Positions 56,863 to 64,000 of a stretch of 64,000 nucleotides of DNA are shown here, in pieces. This stretch comes from Rhizobiales bacterium 2SD (GTDB lineage Bacteria; Pseudomonadota; Alphaproteobacteria; Rhizobiales; Beijerinckiaceae), in contig SCMY01000003.1 of the NCBI GenBank assembly GCA_005502805.1, positions 1 to 64,000 of the forward strand. The letters run 5' to 3'. Both the position numbers and the translations under genes were made by a program. Numbering within the stretch: position 1 is the first letter of the stretch; the number at the start of each line of letters is the position of its first letter. Under the pieces are notes generated by a model that saw nothing but the letters and a program-made list of their open reading frames with translations, did no database searches and had not been told where the DNA came from.

Positions 56863-57132
56863 ATGATCCGCACTACCGAGGAGTTCGGACGCCTGATCCG
56901 CAAGCACAGGCAGCTCAAGGGAATGACCCAGGACGAGCTAGCGGCTCGTTGCGGCGTGACCAGGCGCACCGTCATCGATCTTGAGGCTGGGAAATCCGGC
57001 ACGCGACTGACGCACGCTTTGACTGCGGCTGTTGAGGTTGGCCTGTGCCTCGACCTGCCTTCGTCCGAAGTGTCACCACCCATTCATCCAGATGAGCCGG
57101 ATGATCCACTCGCTGCCCTCCCGCGCTTCTAG
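56863..57132 (+). CDS. hipB: HipB-like antitoxin (XRE helix-turn-helix)
   Basis: 89 aa from ATG 56863 with CGGGAG upstream. The helix-turn-helix MTQDELAARCGVTRRTVIDLEAG (residues ~21-43) is typical of Xre/HipB. A Pro/Asp-rich C-terminal tail follows. It should bind HipA and the operator array upstream. The frame extends further upstream through the operators, which is not a credible start. Confidence 0.9.
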   Translation: MIRTTEEFGRLIRKHRQLKGMTQDELAARCGVTRRTVIDLEAGKSGTRLTHALTAAVEVGLCLDLPSSEVSPPIHPDEPDDPLAALPRF

Positions 57133-57140
57133 GTTGATCG

Positions 57141-58436
57141 ATGATCGACCTCTTTTTCGAGCGGCTGCGCGTCGCGGGTATCAAAGAGAACGCAACCGGC
57201 GTCTGGCTGAGCTACGATCCTGTGTGGCTTAGTCGCAAGTCCGCCTTCCCCATCTCCGTGACGATGCCGTTGCGCTCCGAACCCTACGAGGCGCGTCTCA
57301 TCCTGCCCTGGTTGGCTAACCTGCTGCCGGAGACGCACCTGCAAGAGATCGGGCAGATCCTCCAGGTCGCACCTCAGAACATATTGGGCCTCCTTGCCCG
57401 GATCGGACGTGACACAGCTGGTGCCCTGGCGTTCGGAGAGCCACGCGAAGCGGATGAACGCTTCCACGTCGTGGAGTCGGATGATGAACTCGAGAAGATC
57501 ATCGCAGATCTACCGATGAAGCCAATGCTCGCCGGTGAGGCCGGCGTCTCGATGTCATTGGCTGGAACTCAGGAGAAGCTGGGTGTCGCGGTGGTCGACG
57601 GAAGGATCGCGATCCCACTCGATGGAACCCCCTCAACACATATTTTGAAGCCCGACGTGGAGCGCCTAAAGGCCAGCGTCCAAAATGAAGCGTTTTGCCT
57701 GATGCTGGCGAAACTAGTCGGCCTTCGTGCAGCAGCGGCTACAACGGGACTTGCCGGTCGGCGCGCGTATCTGTTGGTCGAGCGATACGACCGGACGCAG
57801 ACCCGTGCCGGCATTCGGCGAGTTCACCAGGAGGACTTGGCCCAAGCCTTGGGCATCTACCCCAAGGACAAATATGAATTTGCACCGACTGGACGAGGCG
57901 GCGAGATTCGTAGTGGGCCTAGCCTTGTTGATCTGTTCGGCGCGGTCGAGCGGCACGTCTCGCCGGGTGCGCGCCTCGATCTCTTGGACGCCGTCATCTT
58001 CAACGTGCTCTGCGGCAATACGGACGCGCACGCCAAGAACTATGCCCTCCAGATCGGCGCATCGGGTTCCACTCGCCTGGCTCCGCTCTACGATGTGCTC
58101 TGTGCAAAGATATACCCGCAGATCACCGCTAACCTGGCTCAGAGCCTTGGCGGGCGCCGCGTCGCCGCGGAGATCCAGGGATCTGACTGGCAAATGCTCG
58201 CACGTGAAGTCGGCTTGAACCCCACCCACACCCTTCAGCGCGTCGCCGGACTGTGCGGGCTCTTGATTGAGCGCGCGCAAGATGCGCGTGATCGGGTCGC
58301 TGCCATGCCCGCTGGAGGACATGAGCTTCTAGACCGAGTGCAGGCGGAGGTAATAAGATCGGCTCAGATTATCGAAAGGCAGCTCGCCAATCGACGCGAC
58401 GGGCCGAGGCGCGACCCGAGAGGGAAGCGCGCTTGA
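57141..58436 (+). CDS. hipA: HipA-like serine/threonine kinase toxin
   Basis: 431 aa, 8 bp after hipB. HipA N-terminal region: FPISVTMPLRSEPYEARLILPWLANLLPE. Kinase core: the P-loop-like MSLAGTQEKLGVAVVDG, HILKPD, ERYDR, HQEDLAQALG, the catalytic NVLCGNTDAHAKNYAL (Asp in HAKN context) and metal-binding LAPLYDVL. All key motifs are intact, so it should be an active kinase. E. coli HipA phosphorylates GltX; the target here is not known. Confidence 0.93.
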   Translation: MIDLFFERLRVAGIKENATGVWLSYDPVWLSRKSAFPISVTMPLRSEPYEARLILPWLANLLPETHLQEIGQILQVAPQNILGLLARIGRDTAGALAFGEPREADERFHVVESDDELEKIIADLPMKPMLAGEAGVSMSLAGTQEKLGVAVVDGRIAIPLDGTPSTHILKPDVERLKASVQNEAFCLMLAKLVGLRAAAATTGLAGRRAYLLVERYDRTQTRAGIRRVHQEDLAQALGIYPKDKYEFAPTGRGGEIRSGPSLVDLFGAVERHVSPGARLDLLDAVIFNVLCGNTDAHAKNYALQIGASGSTRLAPLYDVLCAKIYPQITANLAQSLGGRRVAAEIQGSDWQMLAREVGLNPTHTLQRVAGLCGLLIERAQDARDRVAAMPAGGHELLDRVQAEVIRSAQIIERQLANRRDGPRRDPRGKRA

Positions 58437-58869
58437 GACGAAGGAGAGAGGAGGCTCGTCCGACTCCTTCATAAAGGCCGACCGCTTCATGGTTCGGATC
58501 CCGCCCCGGGGAACGGCTGAGTCGGTGGATCCCGATGCAGTTCGATTTCGGTCAGGTCGGTGGCTGACGCGGCTTCCATAACCTGACCGACTCGACACTC
58601 GTCGATGGCCAGGAGCTCCTTCTAGGTCAAGGCTGTTGCTTGACGCGGGATCTAGCCGTGCCCGGTGACTGTGGCTTCGGAACTGCATCAAGCATTTATA
58701 TAAGATGGCTGTTGCGAGAGCGCAGCTTTGATCTTGCTGTGTCGCCGCTAGCCTGCGCAATCTATGCGTGTCGCTGCTCGCGTCTCCGCATGTTCAGACA
58801 CGCCCAAGGCTCAATAAATGCCGGGCTTGTGGTCATGCCGCCGGACGATCTTGGCAGTCGGGGGACTGG
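58437..58869. other. Intergenic region between hipA and zorA
   Basis: About 430 bp. Frames in it do not resemble any protein I know. TCGGTCAGGT (58548-58557) and ACCTGACCGA (58581-58590) form a perfect 10-bp inverted repeat with a 23-nt loop. An AT-rich patch ATTTATATAAGAT near 58694 could belong to the zor promoter. Confidence 0.5.
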
Positions 58870-60987
58870 ATGACTTTGTCGAAGTTCGCTTGGAACGCAT
58901 GGACACGCTTCTTCGTGTTCTGGGTGCTGGTCTGCGTGGTGGTATGGGGCGTCGCACAGATGGCTCCCTGGTTCGACCTGGCCGTGATGTCGAAGGTCGT
59001 ATCGCAGGGGATGAAAGGCGATCTCCACGACCTGAGCAGCAAGGCCTTTGCCTTTGCCGTAGCGAGCGGTATCGGTGCCGTTGCTCTGGGCTTTCTGGTT
59101 GCCTTCGGCGTCCTGCACGCGCTCGGGATCTGCTTCCCGCTCTGGCGGCTACGTCGGAGGGTGACGCGGTCGACCGACATGGCCGGCTTCGCTGAGACCT
59201 ATGACGAAACCCGAGAATTGTTCGAGGCTCATCCTCTCATTGGACATGCTTGGAAAGAGTTCGACGAGACGCTGGTGCGAAGGCGAGACGAGAACGTCAT
59301 CCGCAATACCATTCGGCCGCAGACCTTTATCAACCTCGCAACTGCGCGCGAGAAACTGTTCGGCCTCAAGATGATGGGAGCAATTCCCGGCTACTTCGTC
59401 GGGGTCGGGTTGCTGCTAACCTTCCTTGGGCTCGTGCTGGCTCTCAATGAGGCCGCAGCCGCAGTGAGTGGCTCGGACGCGAACGCCATGCAGGGCGCGA
59501 CTCGGAATCTCCTCCAGGTGGCGACGTTCAAGTTTGCGACCTCGATAGCCGGCCTCGGCGCGTCGATCGTTTTGTCCTTCGCCTTCCGCGCCTACACGAT
59601 CTGGATCGAAGCGGCGTTTGACAGTTTCTGCCACGCAGTCGAGGCCCGGCTTCGCTATCAGGCACCGCAGTCGATCGCGTCGGAGACAAAGGATTTGATG
59701 GAAGAGCAGGTCGCCGAGTTGAAGGCGATAAACAGCGCCGATTTCTTTACTCGCATGGGCGAGGAAATCACACCGCGGCTCCATGGCGCGCTGACGCTGG
59801 CGATGGAGCCAGTCACCGAAAAGATCGGGACAGCAGTCGAGCGGCTGGCCGACCACAGCCAGGCCGGCATGTCGGATATGCTCGAGCGCTTCTCCGACAG
59901 CGTGCAGAACGGTGCGGGCACGGAGCTGCGCGAACTGGCGACGACCCTGAAGGACATGCAGGGCGCGATGCTCCAGGCGCAACAGGGCATCAGCGGCTCG
60001 GGCGAGGATTTCGGCCGTCGCATGTCTGAGGCCGCCGAGAATCTCAACCGCCTGATCGCGGACGCTGGCGACAAGCTCGGCGACAGCTCCGAAAAGAGCA
60101 GGACCGCCTTGCTGGAATCCGTGGCCGCCATGCGCGAGACCTTCGCTCAGGTAGGCGCGCAGGTCGAGGAGCGGATGGGCGCTGCCGCAGGCGGTGCTTC
60201 CTCGAAGATGGAGGAGGCCATGGGCCGCGTGCTCGAAAGGTTGGAAGCTCAAGCTGATGGCTTCCGGTCTAGCCTCAGTGGCTTTCAGGACGGTATGGCG
60301 AGCCAGATGGACGAAACCCGAGCGAAGGTCTCCGCGGCACAGTCGGAAGCTGCTGAAGCCGTTGGTCGCGCCTCGGCAGAGGCCGCAAAGGCACTGCAGT
60401 CCGGTCTTTCGCAGGCCATGGAGCGCATCAATGGCGAGTTCGACCGCTTCGTCGCCGCCATGAAAAGCAGCGATGCCTCCCTGGCGGCACAGGCGAACGC
60501 TGTTCGTGCCGCAGCGGAGCAGTCACGACATGTCGCGGATGCATTCCAAAAGACAGCGCAGGACGTCCGGGCGGCGTCCGCTCCTTTGGCGCAGTCCGGA
60601 GAACGTATCGCCAGCGTGACAGAACGCTTCGGCGAGACGATCGGCCGGTCGATTGAGACGCTCGAGGCCAGCCAGGTCTCTTCCCGGCAGCTCGCGGAGG
60701 CTCTGACCGGGCACGTCACCCAGATGGGAGAGACGTGGCGAGACTATGCCGCTCGATTCGAAACGGTCGACGAGCATCTCGCACGCGCGGTCAAAGAGCT
60801 CGGCGAGGCGACGGAGCGGCAGGCACAGCAACTGGTCGACTATGCGTCAAAGGTCGACCAGGGCTTCGCGTCTGCCATCGACAAGCTCAATCCATTGCTT
60901 TCGGCCATCGAGGAGAACACGGGCGAATTTGGCGAGGCAGTTCAAGAGCTCCGAGCAGCGCTGCCGCTGCCGCAGGCGGCTGAGTAA
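58870..60987 (+). CDS. zorA: Zorya anti-phage system protein ZorA (MotA/TolQ/ExbB-like)
   Basis: 705 aa from ATG 58870 (GGGGA upstream). Four membrane helices are visible at about residues 13-31, 60-92, 172-194 and 219-245. The last two form the MotA/ExbB-type core (MMGAIPGYFVGVGLLLTFLG; FKFATSIAGLGASIVLSFAF). Residues ~255-705 are a long helical, Ala/Glu/Gln-rich tail, matching the cytoplasmic tail of ZorA. With ZorB it forms a proton-driven inner-membrane motor that senses phage entry. It starts the operon; zorB follows after 14 bp. Confidence 0.93.
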   Translation: MTLSKFAWNAWTRFFVFWVLVCVVVWGVAQMAPWFDLAVMSKVVSQGMKGDLHDLSSKAFAFAVASGIGAVALGFLVAFGVLHALGICFPLWRLRRRVTRSTDMAGFAETYDETRELFEAHPLIGHAWKEFDETLVRRRDENVIRNTIRPQTFINLATAREKLFGLKMMGAIPGYFVGVGLLLTFLGLVLALNEAAAAVSGSDANAMQGATRNLLQVATFKFATSIAGLGASIVLSFAFRAYTIWIEAAFDSFCHAVEARLRYQAPQSIASETKDLMEEQVAELKAINSADFFTRMGEEITPRLHGALTLAMEPVTEKIGTAVERLADHSQAGMSDMLERFSDSVQNGAGTELRELATTLKDMQGAMLQAQQGISGSGEDFGRRMSEAAENLNRLIADAGDKLGDSSEKSRTALLESVAAMRETFAQVGAQVEERMGAAAGGASSKMEEAMGRVLERLEAQADGFRSSLSGFQDGMASQMDETRAKVSAAQSEAAEAVGRASAEAAKALQSGLSQAMERINGEFDRFVAAMKSSDASLAAQANAVRAAAEQSRHVADAFQKTAQDVRAASAPLAQSGERIASVTERFGETIGRSIETLEASQVSSRQLAEALTGHVTQMGETWRDYAARFETVDEHLARAVKELGEATERQAQQLVDYASKVDQGFASAIDKLNPLLSAIEENTGEFGEAVQELRAALPLPQAAE

Positions 60988-61001
60988 GCGAGGTTTCGCG
61001 T

Positions 61002-61865
61002 ATGGCCATTGCTGAAGACGCCGGTCCTGGCAGCTCCGACGAAGGCGAGAACTATTTCGTCTCCATGACCGACATGATGGTCGGCGTGCTGTTCATCTTC
61101 ATCATCATGCTCATGGTCTTTGCGCTCGATTTCCGCACGAAAACCGATGTCCAGGAAAATGCGATCGATGTCGCCCGCGAGGTGGCACGCAAGCTCGAGG
61201 AGCTGCGCAGCCAGGTCCGCGGCGAGATCACGTCATTGAACGAAGCACAGCGGGTTCGACGGGACATGCTCAAGGACATCGAGAGCCAATTGCAGGCCGA
61301 AGGGCTGAATGTCCGGGTAGACGAAGCCAATGGTGTGCTGCGCCTCACCGAGGACGCGGTCAGGTTCAAAGAGAATCAGTCGGTCCTGGAGGGCGATGCG
61401 AAGACGAACGTGAGCAAGATCGCCCGCGTGCTAGACCGCGTTCTGCCACGCTATAGCGCTTGTGGTGCGGAGGGCATATCGTCATGCCGCTCGAATGGTT
61501 CACCATCTATCGAGACGGTCTTCATCGAGGGGCATACCGACTCGACAGGCATCGAGGCACGGAACTGGCTGCTCTCGGCCGAGCGCGCCGTAAACACCTA
61601 TCGAGCGATCGTTGGCGAGGCACCTGCTTTGCGCGCTCTCCGAAACCAGCGGCGAGAAGAGATTGTATCCGTCTCAGGCTACGCGGCTACGCGCCCCATC
61701 GACGACGGCAACAATCGCGAGGCATGGGCGAGAAACCGCCGCATCGACCTGCGCTTCGTTATGGAAGTAGATAGCCGTCAGAGGCTGGGCGAGATCCTCA
61801 AGCTTACCGACGAAATGAAGGAGCAGATCGATCGCCTGACGCGAGCGAGCGGAGGCGGCGGTTGA
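61002..61865 (+). CDS. zorB: Zorya protein ZorB (MotB/OmpA-like)
   Basis: 287 aa. One membrane helix (residues ~24-42) carries the motor Asp in SMTDMMVGVLFIFIIMLM (D24), the MotB-like ion-binding position. A coiled region follows, then an OmpA-like peptidoglycan-binding domain: VFIEGHTDSTGIEARNWLLS and AWARNRRIDLRFVM. It should be the stator partner of ZorA anchored to the cell wall. The stop overlaps the zorC start by 4 bp. Confidence 0.94.
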   Translation: MAIAEDAGPGSSDEGENYFVSMTDMMVGVLFIFIIMLMVFALDFRTKTDVQENAIDVAREVARKLEELRSQVRGEITSLNEAQRVRRDMLKDIESQLQAEGLNVRVDEANGVLRLTEDAVRFKENQSVLEGDAKTNVSKIARVLDRVLPRYSACGAEGISSCRSNGSPSIETVFIEGHTDSTGIEARNWLLSAERAVNTYRAIVGEAPALRALRNQRREEIVSVSGYAATRPIDDGNNREAWARNRRIDLRFVMEVDSRQRLGEILKLTDEMKEQIDRLTRASGGGG

Positions 61866-63268
61866 ACGACCAGAGCTCTTCGTTGCGGGATGCGATCCGC
61901 GACTTGCTGCACGGGCTCCGCAGCCAGCCACACCTGCCGCCCCGAGCCGCAGTGGCCGAATCGGCTGAGCGAATCGCGCCCGGTTCCTCTGGTATTTCCC
62001 AACGACACGCAGGCAGAGACTACGACCAGATCGCGCACGAGATCCTGGCATTCTGCTCCGAGGGCAACGCGCTTGACTGGCGGCAGGCTCGAGATGGTGC
62101 GTGGTGTCTCTGGGCCACTTCGCCTTCGCTGTCAGACGAGCAGGCTTGTATCGCCGCCATCCTCAGTGTCGTTCGTGGTAGCGGGCGCAGGAAGCCTTAC
62201 CGAGCTCTGGCTTCTTCATGGCTTACAAGTTTTGATCCTGGTCGTAGCGGTATTCGAGAGGCCGCTACTGTCCTGAGAGCGAAGGCGCTGGTGATGGGTG
62301 CGCCCTGGGACACCCTCCATGCGAGCTACGATGTGTTCGATGTCGACGCCGGCCCACGTAACGTCGCACGCGCGGCGGTCTCGGAGCGGCTTTCGCCGAC
62401 AGCCTTGCTCGCGCGCAACGGTCTCGGCGCATTCGATGCAAGAACTGGCTATGTGCGCTCCTGCCTAGGCGCCTGTCTCGAGAGCTTGGCCGGCGATGGC
62501 GAGCCCGAACCTATGGCTCGGCTTGCGATGGTGCGCTCGCTCGCCTTAAAGTCTGATGGTAAGCTTCTATTCGAAGAGCTTGGCCCGCTAGTCGTTCGCG
62601 CTCTCCTGACGCCGTTCGGCAAGAGCACTCCGTCAAAGAGCGTCCGTGACTCTTACTTGGGTCTTTTGCTCGATCTCTTCGGAGACCCGCGCCTGCATCC
62701 TGGCCGCTGGACGCGTATGCGCGACGCAGAGCCGATCGTCAAAAAATGGCTGACGGAGCAGTCGCTAAGGCAGTTCCTGGACCTCGCCGATAGAGCGGCA
62801 GCGGCAGCCGATCCAGACGTGAAGCACATGTGGCCCGAGCGACGGAAGTTCTGGGAAGCGGTCTACAACGCGGAGTTGATCTCCGAGGCATGGGTCGTGT
62901 TCGGTCCTGAAGGTGCGCGGCTGGCGCGGCGCACGTTCGGCGATGGCGCGTCTTTCGGCCGCTTCAATCGAGATGGCCGGAAGCAAGTTGATAGTGGCCA
63001 CACCGTCCTTCTGCTCCGTATCGGTCGAGGTGTAGTCGCAGACTGGAGCTTCAACGGGAAGTGCAACATTTGGCCAGATGCGGAGGATGGGGGCGCGCCA
63101 CAGCTCTACCGCAGCGTTTACTCATCGGACGATGTCCGTATGCCTCACAACGTCAGGTCCGAGGTCAAGTCAGGCCCGTTCAGCAAGTCTCATCTCGGGT
63201 CCTGGCAGCGTCGCGTCGCTGAGAAGTTGCACCGTATGACCGGGGTGCGTGTTCCTGGGTATCTCTAA
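61862..63268 (+). CDS. zorC: Zorya protein ZorC (EH-signature domain)
   Basis: 468 aa from a TTG overlapping the zorB stop (TTGA). The C-terminal part fits the EH_Signature domain: RRKFWEAVYNAELISEAWVV, then DGRKQVDSGHTVLLLRIGRG and VVADWSFNGKCNIW, including the Glu and His that name it. ZorC is a cytoplasmic DNA-binding effector component of type I Zorya. Its presence points to type I rather than type II. Confidence 0.9.
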   Translation: MNDQSSSLRDAIRDLLHGLRSQPHLPPRAAVAESAERIAPGSSGISQRHAGRDYDQIAHEILAFCSEGNALDWRQARDGAWCLWATSPSLSDEQACIAAILSVVRGSGRRKPYRALASSWLTSFDPGRSGIREAATVLRAKALVMGAPWDTLHASYDVFDVDAGPRNVARAAVSERLSPTALLARNGLGAFDARTGYVRSCLGACLESLAGDGEPEPMARLAMVRSLALKSDGKLLFEELGPLVVRALLTPFGKSTPSKSVRDSYLGLLLDLFGDPRLHPGRWTRMRDAEPIVKKWLTEQSLRQFLDLADRAAAAADPDVKHMWPERRKFWEAVYNAELISEAWVVFGPEGARLARRTFGDGASFGRFNRDGRKQVDSGHTVLLLRIGRGVVADWSFNGKCNIWPDAEDGGAPQLYRSVYSSDDVRMPHNVRSEVKSGPFSKSHLGSWQRRVAEKLHRMTGVRVPGYL

Positions 63269-63279
63269 GCCGAGCGCAA

Positions 63280-64000
63280 ATGGCCATCATCTTCACCGCA
63301 ACCACCCAGGGAGCCGAGCTTCGCATTCATGCCGAGGAGAGGAAGTTCCTTTCGCAAAAGGCACTGCCCCCGTCTCTCTGGACGGTATTGTCGGGCCCGC
63401 AGCAAGTGGCTGGACGTTTTGCGCTCGCAGAGGTCGAGGTTAATCGAGCGCGTCTCGACGGCGACGATCTGCTTCTCGGGGCCGACGCAGTGGCTTCCGC
63501 GACCAGCTCTATCGCCGAGACTCTCGGCCTTCCGCCGCTCGCCCGGCTCTCGGTCAATCTCTCACTCGATAGCCGTATCGAGACCTCGGAAGGGCGCATC
63601 CGGCTGAAGTGGCGAGATCGATCCTATCGCGACATCACGCCGACACGCTTTGGGGCGGTCCTGCAGTGGGGCAACGAGCGAGGTCGGCTCGGCCCGGAAC
63701 TGTTAGCGCTCGTTCAGGCGGTGGACGACTACAACGCCTCGCAGGGGGCCGAGCCTCCGGTGCGGATCGCCGCCTGGGCGCCGGTTCAGGTGGCGCTCCG
63801 GCACGCCGCAGGGCCGGAGATCCAGGCGGACTCGGTTCTAGGCAGCCTGACCATCTTCCAAGCCGGGGCCTTCGCACTCGATGTGCGCGAGCGCTCTCCC
63901 ATAGAAGGCCCGGATTTCGTTCCTGTGCTGATGGCTCGTGAGAAGGCGACATCGCTGGAAGATGAAGCGCCGACGGATCTATTCGACAGCGACGATGAAC
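63280..64000 (+). CDS. zorD: Probable ZorD helicase, N-terminal part (runs off window)
   Basis: The frame is open from ATG 63280, 11 bp after zorC, to the window end: 240 codons without a stop. It begins MAIIFTATTQGAELRIHAEE. The visible part is a soluble N-terminal domain (later LRLSVNLSLDSRIE-like and AVQAVDDYNASQGAEPP segments) and an acidic stretch (EDEAPTDLFDSDDE). The helicase motifs expected of ZorD lie beyond the edge, so the assignment rests on gene order. Confidence 0.75.
   Translation, partial: MAIIFTATTQGAELRIHAEERKFLSQKALPPSLWTVLSGPQQVAGRFALAEVEVNRARLDGDDLLLGADAVASATSSIAETLGLPPLARLSVNLSLDSRIETSEGRIRLKWRDRSYRDITPTRFGAVLQWGNERGRLGPELLALVQAVDDYNASQGAEPPVRIAAWAPVQVALRHAAGPEIQADSVLGSLTIFQAGAFALDVRERSPIEGPDFVPVLMAREKATSLEDEAPTDLFDSDDE

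Noticed and set aside
56626-56907. Minus-strand frame across the hipBA operators
   Set aside because: It exists because the operators are palindromic; there is no ribosome binding site or domain.

Overview
The window is chromosomal DNA from a high-GC alphaproteobacterium of the order Hyphomicrobiales. The overall gene set resembles Bosea and related genera, but that genus is a guess from memory of gene content, not a search. Supporting signs are an alphaproteobacterial SOS box (GTTC-N7-GTTC) before ssb, the order aminotransferase - hom - glpX, a class I PHA synthase, many overlapping GTGA/ATGA gene junctions, and dispersed palindromic intergenic repeats.

Layout. 1-0.55 kb: a partly duplicated gene for a small secreted protein, cut by the window edge. 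0.55-13.4 kb: uvrA, an MFS exporter, a DUF1127-acetyltransferase protein with a divergent LysR regulator, two genes of a betaine-type ABC importer lacking its ATPase, an ABM-fold monooxygenase, aroA, ssb, nadK and an exported metallo-beta-lactamase-fold protein. 13.6-29.8 kb: tRNA-Thr, hchA with a LuxR regulator and an SDR enzyme, an L,D-transpeptidase, a diguanylate cyclase, an MHS-family symporter, an RTX repeat protein behind rlmB, an ATPase/YkgJ pair, tRNA-Tyr, a second MFS gene, tRNA-Gly and a run of very small membrane or exported proteins. 30-35.4 kb: a TRAP transporter with a fused DctQM subunit, followed by an SDR and an agmatinase-type ureohydrolase. 35.5-49 kb: argC behind a candidate arginine-sensitive attenuator, a FAH-family hydrolase, a FadL-type porin, phaC, a GST, a class I aminotransferase, hom and glpX. 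49-56.4 kb: a TetR-controlled HlyD/ABC exporter operon, ppx-rlmE and glpK.

Accessory island. Immediately 3' of tRNA-Gln(CUG) at 56.5 kb the content changes to defence genes. First comes a hipBA toxin-antitoxin module with three 16-bp operators. Then come zorA, zorB, zorC and the first 240 codons of a gene in the zorD position, which runs off the window. This is a Zorya-type anti-phage system, a described family; its helicase gene cannot be judged here.

The strongest candidates for something undescribed are: the Arg-rich leader peptide plus terminator/antiterminator before argC; a paired CCCCC-AAAT-GGGGG palindrome placed symmetrically between two divergent, very small membrane-protein genes; and a tandem pair of tiny exported paralogues with a fixed two-cysteine spacing. 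No rRNA, CRISPR array, insertion sequence or integrase was recognised.
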